Source: Gnetum montanum
Taxonomy: Eukaryota; Streptophyta; Gnetopsida; Gnetales; Gnetaceae
Reading direction: 5' to 3'
Assembly (NCBI GenBank): GCA_015680685.1
Contig: MNCI01004788.1
Coordinates: 251,825-313,740 of the forward strand
Length of the DNA: 61,916 nucleotides
Shown here: piece by piece, positions 24,467 through 35,917 of the stretch
Position numbering within the stretch: position 1 is the stretch's first letter
Layout of the letters: each line of letters opens with the position of its first letter
Made by a program: the position numbers and the translations under genes
The notes under the pieces: generated by a model
Database searches by the model: none
What the model was told of the DNA's origin: nothing
The model's input: the letters and a program-made list of their open reading frames with translations, nothing else

Positions 24467-25973
24467 ATCAATGTGAGGGAAATTATGTAATATACCAAAT
24501 TTTTAATATTTTTCTAAAATCAACTATGGAAACTAGGGACATTTAGACTATTGTTAAAGGATCTTAGGGCAATTCAACCAGTTCTAAAGGCACAAAAATT
24601 ATGATGGTGTGGAATTTATCAATAAGGACCTTGGGTGATAAGGGAGAGAAAAAGGCTATGTGATGGTTCATAGGAAAATTTGAATTAAAGGGGTAATAAA
24701 GGAAAGAATATTGTTAACAATACACTGAGGGTAATAGATGGTGTGTGGAAGATGTGTTATGAGTGGAAATTACAAAAAATTATGCAAGTGGGTCCTCCCC
24801 AAAGCAAGTTCCAACCTCTAACACCCTTGCGTAATCATACCTTAAAATGTCCATAGGCATTAGAAGGGTTAAATGTAATTCACACTGGTTCCACAAAACA
24901 CACACACATGTGAGTATCACCAGCATGAGCTAAGAATTCTATGGTACATAGGAAATGAGCTAAAATTACATGAACAGTGAGATGAGATAGCCTATAGAAG
25001 GGATTGTAGAAATTGGGACATGAGGTAACTAACCTAGGGCATAGTGAATTCTGTGTGTAAAGCATGATTAATGTGTCATTAACTCATCGTTCCAAGATTA
25101 GGACCAAATCCATTCCTCTAATTAGTGACATCACATTGTGTCATCACATGATGAGCGACTCTGAGAGTACCATAAAAATAAGTGTATGATCACTTGGCAT
25201 TTTGTTCAAGGGAGGAGTGATTTTTGCTTTGTGGAACTTCCTTTGTTTTTTTCTTTTTTTATTTTGATTGTTGAATCTAGAGAAGTCACCAACCTTTAGG
25301 CATTGATGCATGTCTTTCCAGTGGAACCCCTTAGAACAACATTGGATTTTTGAGTGCCTTTTGATTACTCTTACTCCCATTTTGCATTAGATCTACAAGG
25401 ATCTTAGTAAAACCATGTTGCATGATAACTCTTATAGAAATCACCAAAGAGAATCTACAAGTCCCCTTGATGTTACATCCTAATTATTTCCTCTTGATCC
25501 ATCCTTCTTCATTTTGGGAACAATGAACACAGAATTAATTTTAAGTTTTTAAGAATGTCAAGAATATCACTATACCTTGGGATAGAACTTATTATTTGTA
25601 GAATGGATGAGTGGGTGTAATGGGCTTACTATCCAAATAATTGATCATTCAAAACTCAATAACATAGAACACACCTCAACCAATGAGCCACATGAGTGTT
25701 TTATTTGTATATGAGATTACTTATAAAAAGATAAAAAGAAAAAAAGACAAAAATATAAAATAAGAAATTGAAAAATGAAAAATTGCAAAACAAAAAATTG
25801 TAAAATTAAAGAAAATGAAAAATATTTATTAATCCTGCTTGTTACTAAAATGGGGGATATCCCCCATAACTAAATGATTAAGCATGACGAGGATTAATAA
25901 ATGAAAGATGAGGATCCTTGCATGTTGGAACTACTGAAACTTGGTCATACTTACCCCATTGGGGTTCACACAC
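24467..25973 (-). other. Noncoding region between gag and the extra ORF of C
   Basis: No coding frame is supported and protease/pol are absent. It contains the conserved block around 24781-24860 (GCAAGTGGGTCCTCCCCAAA on the plus strand), which in pol-bearing copies lies downstream of integrase. This shows that the pol gene was lost between gag and this block. Confidence 0.7.
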
Positions 25974-27830
25974 CTAATTATAGTAAGAATAGTGGGGAAA
26001 TTTATAGGATGTGGTTCCTAGGTAAAGATTTGACCCGCTATGATACTTAAGACTGTAAGATGGTATGCAAGGATTGGGATGTTTCCCTCCATGGCTGTAT
26101 TCATTGGGCCATATGGTTGTTGGAGTGTTAATTGGTGGACTTAATAAAGTGACATGAGGCATTGGGTTCGAAGAAAAGGATGCACCACAATGTTGGACTT
26201 GTGCCGAGTGGGAGAATGTAGTGGCCTTGAAACTATGTTGTCCCTTCCTATGATCATATCTAAAGAAGGGATGCCTTCGATGTTGAGGAGATCTCTCACT
26301 GCTATTGGCAAGAGTAGCACAAGTAATGTTCATGGGTTGTTGTTGTGGTGTAGATACTTCAAGAATAGTTGGTGGTGATGTAGAAGAAGGGAAAGGATGA
26401 GAATGTTGAATTTTAGGAGAAGTGTAAGGTACACAAGGCAGTAGTTGTGTTGACGACATGGGCTGATAGTACTTAGGAGAATGATAATGCAACAAGATAG
26501 AGAATGTTGAACCAGTTGGGAAAATAGGATGTTGAAATAGATAAGCATTTAGATTCAAATGATATGAAGGATGTCTCTAGTTTAGGGATGGTTTCCTCCA
26601 TGATTGGGATTGTTGCCACTGTGATCGAACATAGTATCTCTGTATGAACTCTAGGTGTAACATGCTTCCCCAATGCTCATATAAATATAACAAGATTGGG
26701 CATTGGCCCTTGGGTTGATCGTACAGGAAAATGTTGCATTCATACATATGATTGGCAGTTGAGCTCTTATTTTCTTCACCCCTTCTTTTCGATTGTCTAA
26801 TGATATTTTTTCCTGCTTCTTGGGTTACCAAAACTCTATCTCCAATATTATTGATATATTCCCCACACTTTTTATGCATCCATTCTAGCATCTTATTGAT
26901 CTTTGTCTCAACTTCCTCTAATGATTTTTGTACTAGAAAAGATGGTTCTTCCTCCCTGAGATAGGTTGATTTCTCCTTTTTATGATTATGAACCTCTGTT
27001 AAGTTGAGATTTTGGTCCCGTTGATATTTTTTAACACTCTCCCATCTAACAATTTCTCCTTCTTCTTTTGCTACCTGCTTAATAAGCTCTTGGAATTGAT
27101 GGGTTCATAGTTCATATAGTTGACCTTGGGCATACATCCCTAGGGTCTCTCTTGTTTCATCACAAAGCCCATCAATAATATGATACATTAGCCTTTCCTT
27201 GGAGAACTCATGGCTTAGATAGTTGTTTAACAGTGCATAATATCTTTCCAGTGCCATGTACAAGGGTTCATGTTGTTCTTGTTTCCACTCTTGGATTTGT
27301 TTCCTCAAGGTCGACACTCTTGCATAAGTTTAATATCTTTCGTTAAAGAGTTCTACCATTGTTGGCCAACATTGTATCGAATTTGGTTTTAGCGATCTAT
27401 ACCATACTTTTTCTTGGCCAACGAGTGTCATAGGAAAGAGCTTGAGTTTTTGCCAACCATTATCAATGTTGTTCCATGCATAGGTATCGTAGAAGGCTTG
27501 TAAATGTTGTTGCAGATCTAAGTCATAGCCTCCTGAGAATTTGGAAGAGTTGTTTAAATCGAGCCTAGGTAGGAAGCTCTCTTTACAATGCCTACAGGAG
27601 ATTTGAATAGCCTCTTGTATTTGCATTAGGCCTGTAGTGGCTAGTAGGGGTTCATTTTCATCGAGTAAGTTATGCTTTCATGTGTTGGGATGATGCTACT
27701 TTTGTTTATGTTTATAAGAAACCCCCACCTCAGATTACATACTCCAATCTTCATTGTCATATAATTCATTGGTTCTCCAATGAATTGGCTCACTAGATGT
27801 GGCATTATCGTAGTATTATAGGAGAGGCAT
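25974..27830 (-). pseudogene. gag: gag of element C with Pro/His/Ser-rich extension, one frame with a few stops
   Basis: The pieces 27330-27626, 27105-27317, 26577-26891 and 25974-26558 are all in the same reading frame. The core contains LGQEKVWYRSLKP-like and GLCDETRETLGMYAQGQ segments. The nucleocapsid part near 26700-26740 reads CNIFLYDQPKGQC, a degenerate knuckle lacking the second Cys. The tail is rich in Pro, His, Ser and Tyr. The separating stops are TAA (27327-27329) and TAG (26574-26576) where Gln is expected, and TGA (27102-27104) where Arg fits, so single C-to-T changes explain them. The upstream limit is uncertain. Confidence 0.82.
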
Positions 27831-27951
27831 GGTTGTGAGATTGTGTGTGAATTTGTATGTGAATTTTTGTAATTATTTCTTCCTAAACGATATATTATTA
27901 ATTCCTATATAATAACCTTGTATGATATAACTAATCTAGAGAACTAGCACC

Positions 27952-27970
27952 GTCCCCGACAATGGCGCCA
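27952..27970 (-). other. Primer-binding site of element C (tRNA-Asp type)
   Basis: On the minus strand TGGCGCCATTGTCGGGGAC begins one base after the LTR edge. It is complementary to the 3' end of plant tRNA-Asp apart from two transitions, the primer typical of Athila-type Ty3 elements (family knowledge). Confidence 0.85.
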
Positions 27971-27971
27971 A

Positions 27972-28827
27972 TGATCAGTGGTGAGGTACCCCTGCACTCA
28001 ACCATACGAATACGAGCATTTCATACATGATCTGGTCAAACTCCATTGATGGACTAGTTGTAGTATCTAGAAAGTTACTCTTAGATTGCAATTCGTTGTC
28101 TTCCCACCTAGACTAGTATTAGCTTTGTCACATATGGTTTAGTCTAGAGTGAGGTGTATGATGTGTTCCTACACTAATGCTACTCCTAGTTCTTTTGGGA
28201 AATAATATCAACTAAGCTAGGAGAGAGGATGAGAGAGAATCTAAACTAGCCTAAGTGTGATGAGCATCCATTCCTTAATCATTCATACACATCTTGGACC
28301 TTGTGCATGATTACCACTGGGATTACCAAGCACATGGCCTAAGTACACTACTAGGTTACCAAGTAGTCACACTTAAATGCTCGTGATTCAGTTGTACTCA
28401 TTACGCATTACTAGGAGATAAGGGTAGAGAGATATTAACTAAGAAAGTAGTAAATAACAATAACAATTAAATAAATAATTAAGCTAAGTGGATGCTGCAA
28501 TGATGAAGTAATTTCAATCTTTATTACTAGTCATGTGCATTTCCAAGTACGTGACAATCGAATAAGGATGTTGTACAATTACAATCATCACACTGTAGGC
28601 ATGCACTAGGAGAAAAGGGCTGAGAGGAAAAATAGATGTACTAAAAACTATTGAAACTTAAACTTCAAAAAAAACTCTAAAAACTACCTACCAAAATTGC
28701 CTACCTCTTATTTATAGATGAGGAGATAGGCTGTGATATCGCATACGCAATATTGCATCTAGGCTGTGATATGTCGTACATGATATCATGTCTATAATAT
28801 TGTAGCCAACAAATTTATGACTCATCA
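27972..28827 (-). repeat. 5' LTR of element C
   Basis: It begins TGATCAGTGG and ends CTCATCA. U3 sites are GATATC 28735, AATATT 28749, GATATG 28768, GATATC 28782 and AATATT 28796, in two groups with exact 14-bp steps. A TATA box is at 28707-28716. Directly to the right comes another polypurine tract and internal 3' sequence, so this LTR also serves as the 3' LTR of the next partial copy. Confidence 0.95.
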
Positions 28828-29434
28828 TACCCCCATGACTGAATGAAAAATCGTCCTTGAGTTAAAGTAAGAACAAGCTCTATTTATTACAAAATGGATA
28901 GGTATGGAATTATTGACTGATGAGAATGGATTCATGCTGCAATGTGGAGTCAAAACAAAATTGAGACACAAAATAGAGAATGCGAGAGAAAATCCTATAG
29001 CTACAAAATTGATGAAACTCATGTAGTTCCTAGTGGCGGTGGCTCCTCCATGGATGCCTTTCTCTTATCTTATGTTCCAGGTCTTGGAATTTGATGGCGT
29101 TGAAGTATGGCCTAGAGTTTCTCCTCTTTAGTTTGGGGATCCTATGCCATCCATGCTAATGTTCTGATATTTGATAGAGTTGGCACCTCCCATGGACAAG
29201 GTAGTTGTGGAAACATTTTATTTTCCTTGACATACCAAGCTGCAAACACCCACCATTCCTCCTTGTAGTCTTTAGCTTTGTCTCTATATTCTTGAAAATC
29301 TGCGAGCCATCAAGCCAAGTCTATTGTGACACCCTTCTACCCATGGTAGCCTACTTTAACCACCTCAAGTTCAGAATTTTCAACATCCAATTTTTGCAAT
29401 ATCTTCTTACATTTTGCAAATTCTATTTCTTATT
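28828..29434 (-). mobile_element. Second partial copy of element C (3' end of the extra ORF)
   Basis: The sequence parallels 20995-21600: polypurine tract, the last part of the extra ORF (coiled-coil end) and its 3' untranslated part, with roughly one base in eight different by eye. It is cut at about 29434, where plus-strand gag of copy D begins. It may be the remnant of a tandem LTR-internal-LTR-internal array. Confidence 0.85.
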
Positions 29435-29660
29435 TGATCATAACTATAGGAGGTAGAAAGAAGCTAAATGTGCCTACCAAAGGGGTAAAGGAAAAGCTAT
29501 TGCAGTTGAAGAAGTTGTGAACACTAAATTAGATGATGATGATGGATGTGATATCTGCCATTATGAACATCCCAAGGGATGTTTCCCCTTCATGTCAAAC
29601 TTGTAAGAATCTGTAGCGTACATGTTGAATCCTAGATTGGCAAGGAGGTAAGCACAAGAA
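29435..29660 (+). pseudogene. gag: gag end (nucleocapsid) of copy D
   Basis: The frame contains KAIAVEEVVNTKLDDDDGCD followed by ICHYEHPKGCFPF. The Cys-His spacing is CX2CX3HX3C, shorter than the usual CX2CX4HX4C zinc knuckle. A stop follows shortly after the motif. Confidence 0.8.
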
Positions 29661-30329
29661 GATTTCCTTATCCTTAAGGTAATCCTAGGTAGTTCCACCA
29701 AGAACAAATCTACTATCCAAGTGAAGCTTCACCACAATCATATGAGTAGTACTAGCAGTGGCAACACCCACAGTCATGGGGGATACCACCACTAAGGCAG
29801 CAATACCCTTACTATCAATCAAATTCATATGGATACTATGTCCAGTAATCCATTTCTTTACATGAGTCTTTCATTCATGCCATTGTCCAACATCACTACT
29901 ACCCTCTAGAATATTATAAAACTCATTCTCCATCTACTAGAGGGGAAATTCTATATCCATATCATCCTTCTCATCCTTCTACATATGTCCCTCCACCCTC
30001 AACCAAGTTCCTATCTACTTTGTCAATGTAGGGAGAATTTCTACCTGTCACAAGAACACAATGTACCAAGGGTTGTTAACTTACAGTCAGCTCCTTTGCT
30101 AAGTGGTTTAGAAACTTGATCTTGAAAAATACCTTTCTTTCAAACCAATAGTCCAAATAAACCCTCCCATATACCTACAGTTGGAACCCTTCTTCTCCAT
30201 CTTCCTCTACCTCTAATCCATTCAAGTCCCCTTCAAACCAAACACTTTCCAAAGTGCATATCATCATGCTAACTCATGTAGTAACTGATTGGATAAAAGC
30301 TAGTCACATTCATAGGAAACTATGTAAAT

Positions 30330-31260
30330 GTAGAAGTCCCCTTATTTACCTTTAAATAATTGAGAATGAGACTTGCAAGGCTCTTCTAGATTTAAGTTCT
30401 ACTATTAATCTAATTTTCCATGAGATGTATAAAGCTTGGAACTTGCCTCCACTTAAGAAGAGAAACATCTATCTCAAGTTGGCTAATCAGTCCATCATTG
30501 TTCCCTTGGGACTAATGAAGGACATTATGACCACTATTTGTGGGTGGTCCTACCCCATTGATTTCTTGGTGATCTGAGTGGGCATTTTCAAGGGGGACTT
30601 CCCAACCATCATGGAAAGGGCTTGGTTGAGTATTGTTGATGCACAATTAGGGATCCAAGATCTTTCTCTCAAAATATCTAAAGAAAATACATTCAGAAAA
30701 ATCTAGAAAAAGAAAGTTCCATGAATTCCGTACAGTAATACTAGGTGAAACTATGTGTAAACACTATGAACTGTTAATAGTATATCTATCAAATCATACA
30801 ATTAGTGTGCTAATATATCTAAAATTCAAAGGTGCATGTATGTAGAAGCCACAAAACAAGAGGACACCCAGTGGTTGACAACTAATCTGAAGAGTAGCTC
30901 AACACTTTGCATGAAACCTGTTGAGAGCCTAACATGTGTCCACATCGAAGGCATGGATGAACTGAAGCTATTCATCACTAACTCTTCACTAACAAAATTG
31001 ATGATACCAATTAGGAAGAGTTGAAAATTCTTTAAAATTTTAAGTAAGAGCCCTTAGAGTTGAAAACTCTACCTACTTGCATAGAGTATGCATTCTTGAA
31101 AAATCAAAAGTTAGTAATAATTGATGCAGATATGGCTCATAAGAAAAAGGAAATGTTGTTGAAGGTGGTCAAAAAATGGCCAATAGACTTTGCTTGGTTA
31201 TATCTTGAACTCATAGGGATTGATCCTGGGATATGCTAGCATTGTATCTACATTGATCTG
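30330..31260 (+). pseudogene. pol: Protease and linker of copy D, decayed
   Basis: KALLDLSSTINLIFHEMYKA at about 30390-30450 is the protease active-site region, with DSG changed to DLS. It continues with TTICGWSYPIDFLVI and a stop, then IMERAWLSIVDAQLGIQDLS (about 30610-30670). The linker (30836-31024, open) includes ESLTCVHIEGMDEL, matching ESIEGLTCAYVDSIDTL in F. Confidence 0.8.
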
Positions 31261-31960
31261 ACCATGAAGCTAAAGAGGTAGCCACAGTAGTGGTTGAACC
31301 TCAAATTGAAGTAGATTATTAAAGAAAAAATAAAACAACTCCTCAAGGTGGGGTTTATCTATCCCATTGTAGATAGTGAGTCAGTTAGTACACTCATGAT
31401 TGTGATAAAGAAAGGTGGTAAGTGGCAGGTCTAGATCAACTTCTGGGTATTGAATATGGTAACATTAAAAAAACACTTTTCATTGCAATTTTTGGATTAG
31501 GTATTGGACACTATTTCTAGGCATTACTATTATAGTTTTCTAGATGGTTATAGTGACAATAACCAAATCTAGATTGTGCTAGAGAATTAGGATAGAACAA
31601 CATTCACAAGTTTGTGGGGGATTTTAGCATATCGAAAGATGCTTTTTGACTTGTGCAATGCCCCTGCCACATTCCAATGCTTGTTCTTGTGTATCTTTTA
31701 GCAGTAGATTAGTAGTAGGGTGGAAGTCTTCATGGATGACTTCTTCAACTATGGGGCTACATTTGAGCAAGCCTTAGACCATCTTGAGCAATTGCTCTAA
31801 AGATGTGTAGAGATCAATCTTTAGCTCAATTGGAAAAAGAGCCATTTGATGGTCCAAGATGGTAATGTGTTGGAGCTCAAAATTTCAAAAATAGGGATTG
31901 AGGTCTACCCTAAAAGGATTAGGCTCATCCAAGGAATTACCCATCAACTAAAAACTATAA
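31261..31960 (+). pseudogene. pol: Reverse transcriptase of copy D, decayed
   Basis: The catalytic box VEVFMDDF is intact at about 31720-31745. TFTSLWGILAYRKMLFDLCN and NAPATFQ lie upstream. Several stops sit where F has Gln, for example TAG at 31570-31572 and 31588-31590. Frameshifts occur upstream of 31550. Confidence 0.85.
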
Positions 31961-32640
31961 AAGATGTTTGGTCATTCTTTGGACACACTGGTTACTATTG
32001 AAGATTCATAGAGAATTTCTCTAAGATCACAAAACCATTGGTTGAGCTAACAAAAAAAGATGCTCCATTTGTTTGGACCAAGGAATGTGAAAATGCATTC
32101 CAATAGCTAAAGGAGAAACTCATAGAAACATTAATTCTACAAGCACCAAATTGGTCTAGACCATTTCACATCATGATGGATGAATCAAATTATGCCTTGG
32201 GGACTATGCTTACGTAGTTGGATGACAAAAAAGTCTATATTGCATCTAAAACATAAGTCAAAGCATTATCAACACATAGTTAAACTACGCCACCACAAAA
32301 TAAGAACTAATGAAAGTGATGTGTGCTCTAGAAAAGTTTAGGCACTATCTACTTAGATACAAAATGTTCATGCACACGAATCATAGTGCAATTTGCTTCT
32401 TAATGAATATGCCAATGATGAACCTGCATGTCATATGGTGGCTAGTGATCTTGTAGGAATTTGATTTGATGATGGTAGATCAAAAGAAAATTGAGAATGT
32501 GATAACTGATCACTTGTATTGATTGTGATGGGATAACAAAGAGGAGGAAAGCTCACAATTTGATCAATTTCCTAATGAGTGCCTCTTTGTTGTAGATATA
32601 ATTGACCAATTGCTCATTGAGCCTAAATGGTACGATGGCA
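31961..32640 (+). pseudogene. pol: RNaseH and connection domain of copy D
   Basis: The frame shows [40 protein letters not shown] and LKEKLIETLILQAPNWSRPF, then FHIMMDESNYALGTML. Gln-to-stop TAG changes are seen at 32104-32106 and 32215-32217. Further on, the frame is broken but WDNKEEESSQFDQFPNE can still be read. Confidence 0.82.
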
Positions 32641-33850
32641 TTCTCACCTATATTATCACTCAAGAGATGTGAAAAGAGCTAGATCATCAGAAGAAACAAT
32701 AGTTTCTTCACTAGGTGAAATGCTTCATGAAGATTAACAGGCACCTTTACAAGATATGAGATAATGGCTTGGTTCACTTTTATGTCCTTGATACTGATCA
32801 ACTACTTGTTCTCCAAGATGCTCGTGAGGGTCCTTGTGGGGGACCATTATGTAGGGAGACACATGACTATTAAGATCTTGATAGTAGGATATTACTAACC
32901 AATACTTTTTAGAGATGCTCACCAATTTATCAGCTCTTGTGAACGTTGCCAATGTGATGATGAAATGACCGCTCATATGGAGGGACTTCAATAGTGGATC
33001 AAACCACTAGAACCCTTTGACATTTAAGGCATTCACTTCATGGATTCCATCATGCCCATGTTAAATGGAAAGGCATACATCATAATCATTGTTTACTATT
33101 GTATGAAATGAGTAGAAGCAACAACCTTCACCAATTGTACATCTTCTACTACTACTCAGTTTGTATAATAGAATGTAGTAAATAGATTTGGTGTGTCACG
33201 TGCATTAATTTCTGATAATGGAATTCACTTTATAGGCACTACCTTTTTGAAGCTCATGTAATGCTTGGGGGTTGAACATAAATTAATAATACCTTATCAT
33301 CCCCAAGCCAACAGTCAAGCTGAGGTTACAAATAGGAAAATCAAAGAACTTAGTGAGAATAGTTAGCAAATATAGGAGAGATTGGAGCATGAAACTCAAC
33401 GATGCTATTTAGGCCTAGTTCTCCACCTGGAATCTCCCTATAGGCTACTCTTCCTATGAGTTGGTGTATAGAAAATTACTAACTCTTCCTATTTAATTCA
33501 AGCGTTGTACACTTTCAACAACCTATGATCTTGACCTTAACTTAAGTCTACCACAAAATGAAACATTAGTGAATATTAACCTACTAGACAAAAATAAATT
33601 GGTGGTCCTATCATCTAACAAGTTTCATAAGGCATTTAAAAAATATTTCCATAACCTTAGAATTAGAAAAGGAAAATTTCAACTAGGAGATAAGATCTTC
33701 TACTAGAACCTCACACATGTGCCATAACAAACCAAGTTTCAAACACTATGGGAGGGCCCTTATATTATTTTCAAAACCTTTCTTTATAGGGTCATGTTAA
33801 TCTATAAACCTAAGAGCACAAGAAAAAAGTAGTTGGTTAACACAGAAGAA
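32641..33850 (+). pseudogene. pol: Integrase of copy D, decayed
   Basis: Homology to the F integrase is recognisable across the Zn-binding part (about 32910-32960), the catalytic core with GIHFMDSIMPMLNGKAYI-like and DNGIHFIGT segments (33030-33250), the region where the catalytic Glu lies (QAEVTNRK, about 33310-33340), and the C-terminal part with RKGKFQLGDKI-like sequence (33660-33700) and a GPYI-like motif at about 33755. Stops are numerous. Confidence 0.8.
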
Positions 33851-35907
33851 GTCAAACCTTTCCATGTGCTTAAGCAAGCCAGTGCAACAAATGTTTTGTC
33901 AAATGGACAACCATGCTCAACCTTTTAGATCTTTTCCTTTCAACTTAGTCATGGGGGAGATGGCCATCCACACTAACCATTATAGTGGTTCCTTAGTTTT
34001 TCATCTTTTTGTTTTACATCTTATTATTTTTACAATTTTTTGTTTTATGCCTTCTTTATCTTACACCTTTTGTTTTTACTTTGTTAACTTTTTCCAAATT
34101 TTGTTTTACAACATTGTTAGTACATTTTATTTTTTTTGAATATTTTACAATTTCTTGTATATTTTTCTTTATTTTGTTGTGGTTTTTTTATTGTGTTCTA
34201 ATAATAATGTGCTTTATTGTGAACTAGGTACAGTGCGGTTTGCTTGATGTGGGCATGTGCTATCTAGTCATTTGATTGTTGGTGTTTGGATTCTAACTTT
34301 GAATTTTATTACTAATAACTAAGACATGGTTTCTTTTTCATGAAACAAGTAGTGAGTCCATGTCATCAACCTATCCACACACTCTATGGTGTTCTGATTC
34401 TTGAAGTGTAAGGTCCCTTTTCATTAATAAAACCTTAACAAACTTGTAAGCTTGATAGTTTTTGGACATGGAAAGGATTCAAAGGTTTGAACAAGGTGTG
34501 ACTTCAAGAGGATTCAATACTCTTTGTAATCTTCTACTTACTTGGGTGCATGGGTGTTTTCATAGATTTTTTACCATTCCATGTTGACCAATAATAAGAA
34601 GCTAAATAAGTATTTGCATGTTGTGGTTCCCATTCAAAAAAAAAAAACAATGGGAATTGAAAGAACATTCCTTAGAAAAAATAAATGGGCTACAAGCATT
34701 GGTTATAGGACTAGAAATATATGTTACCCATGCCTAAAGATTGCCTCTAACTAAGGCCCTTTCTGACTTCCTACTTCTCTTTTCTTCTTAAATAAAGAAT
34801 GATGGTTGTTTTGTGGGAGTAGTCTTATGTCTCAAGGGGATGGACAATTTTTAGAGTGGCAATGTGAAGTCACTGAACATGGTTGGTTTTGGCCTGGACT
34901 AAGGATGGCTTTTATTAGGTCATTTAATCACAAAATTCACAAGGTACTTCATGTGATCGTATTTAATAAATCCATTCCACTTTCTCTCTCTCATCCATCT
35001 ATGTTTTCCATGTCTAACCTCATTGCTAATGTTCATGTCCTTGTTTGATGTCTTGGTTTGGTGTGTCAAAATTCTTAGGTAGTTTCTTGTAGGTTTTCAT
35101 TATTAACCTTCTATAACTATTAATCACACATGGAACCCATGGATTCCTTAGTTTGAAGATATGCAAGGATAACAAAGGCCATGTGCTAGCTTTGGGGAGG
35201 ATCCACTTACATACCTTTTTGTTGGGTTAGTTAAGTTCTTTATCCTTAGGCATTCTCACAATCAAATCCTTTTACGTGACCCATCAATCACATCCAATAG
35301 TGTGCATCTTCACAATGTTTTTCAATGAAGTCCTCTTTTGTTGTTGTTATGAATTCTTTAACCCTCTTCAAGCATTTCATTGCATTTGGGCTTTCTAGAA
35401 TTTAATAATGGACAGCTTATCCATTTCACCCTATTTTTTAGTCTTCTCGCTAATGTTATTAGAAGGAATCAATTCACCATAATCACAACCTAGCTAAGTG
35501 TAACTATTAACAAGACAAGGTACCTAAAAGCTATAAGTTACACATTGCACACTAAACTGCGATTTTGTTGTGATTGCAGTGGGAAGCATGGACTAGAGCT
35601 GGGATTTTCTTCACCAAGGAATCAACAGTATCACCGTGCAATGAGGTCCCTTCATGATCATTGAATCTTCTTGCTAATTCTTTAGCTGCCAAAGGAGTTG
35701 GATGTCAATTTTGACCTGGGTGTTCAATTCTATTGTCATGAACATCCAATTTTATAAAATATTATAAATTTGTATACTTGGGCACTTAGAATTTATCTTT
35801 TTCATCTAAGTCATTTTGCATGTCACTTATTAATCTCATAACTTTTTAATATTTTGTAAGGGAATTATTTCTACTTTTGTTCACTCAAGGATGAGTTTTC
35901 ATTTAGT
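33851..35907 (+). other. Post-pol noncoding region of copy D
   Basis: A T-rich stretch (33990-34230) is followed by the two blocks conserved among the copies (34660-34745 and 35125-35215). At 35566-35580 is a strong splice-acceptor-like TTGTTGTGATTGCAG followed by an open stretch beginning Trp-Glu-Ala-Trp-Thr-Arg-Ala-Gly. The sequence single here (35600-35770) is the one duplicated in tandem in A. Confidence 0.6.
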
Positions 35908-35917
35908 CATGGAGGTA

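Larger units (their letters stand above)
20125..28827 (-). mobile_element. Element C: non-autonomous LTR retrotransposon with gag and an intron-containing extra ORF in place of pol
   Basis: The 5' LTR is 27972-28827 and the 3' LTR 20125-20994. In element order: PBS (27952-27970), gag with a Pro/His/Ser-rich tail (27.83-25.97 kb), post-pol-type noncoding sequence (25.97-24.47 kb), a promoter-like module, the extra ORF (24261-21195), a polypurine tract and the 3' LTR. Protease, RT, RNaseH and integrase are absent. LTR, PBS and polypurine tract match the autonomous type, so pol could have come from relatives like F. It is the best preserved extra-ORF copy here. The expected target duplication (CTTAT left of 20125) is not found right of 28827, because a second partial copy follows. 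Confidence 0.88.

Noticed and set aside
25974-26558. A 194-codon minus ORF as an independent gene
   Set aside because: It is in the same frame as gag of C, separated by a single TAG, and is the Pro/His/Ser-rich gag tail.
28828-29434. An independent solo insertion of C next to C
   Set aside because: It shares the LTR at 27972-28827 without any target duplication or intervening flank, so a tandem or recombined structure is simpler.
33864-34227. Phe/Leu-rich plus ORFs as membrane proteins
   Set aside because: They come from a T-rich noncoding stretch after integrase. The same stretch in E and F is not open.
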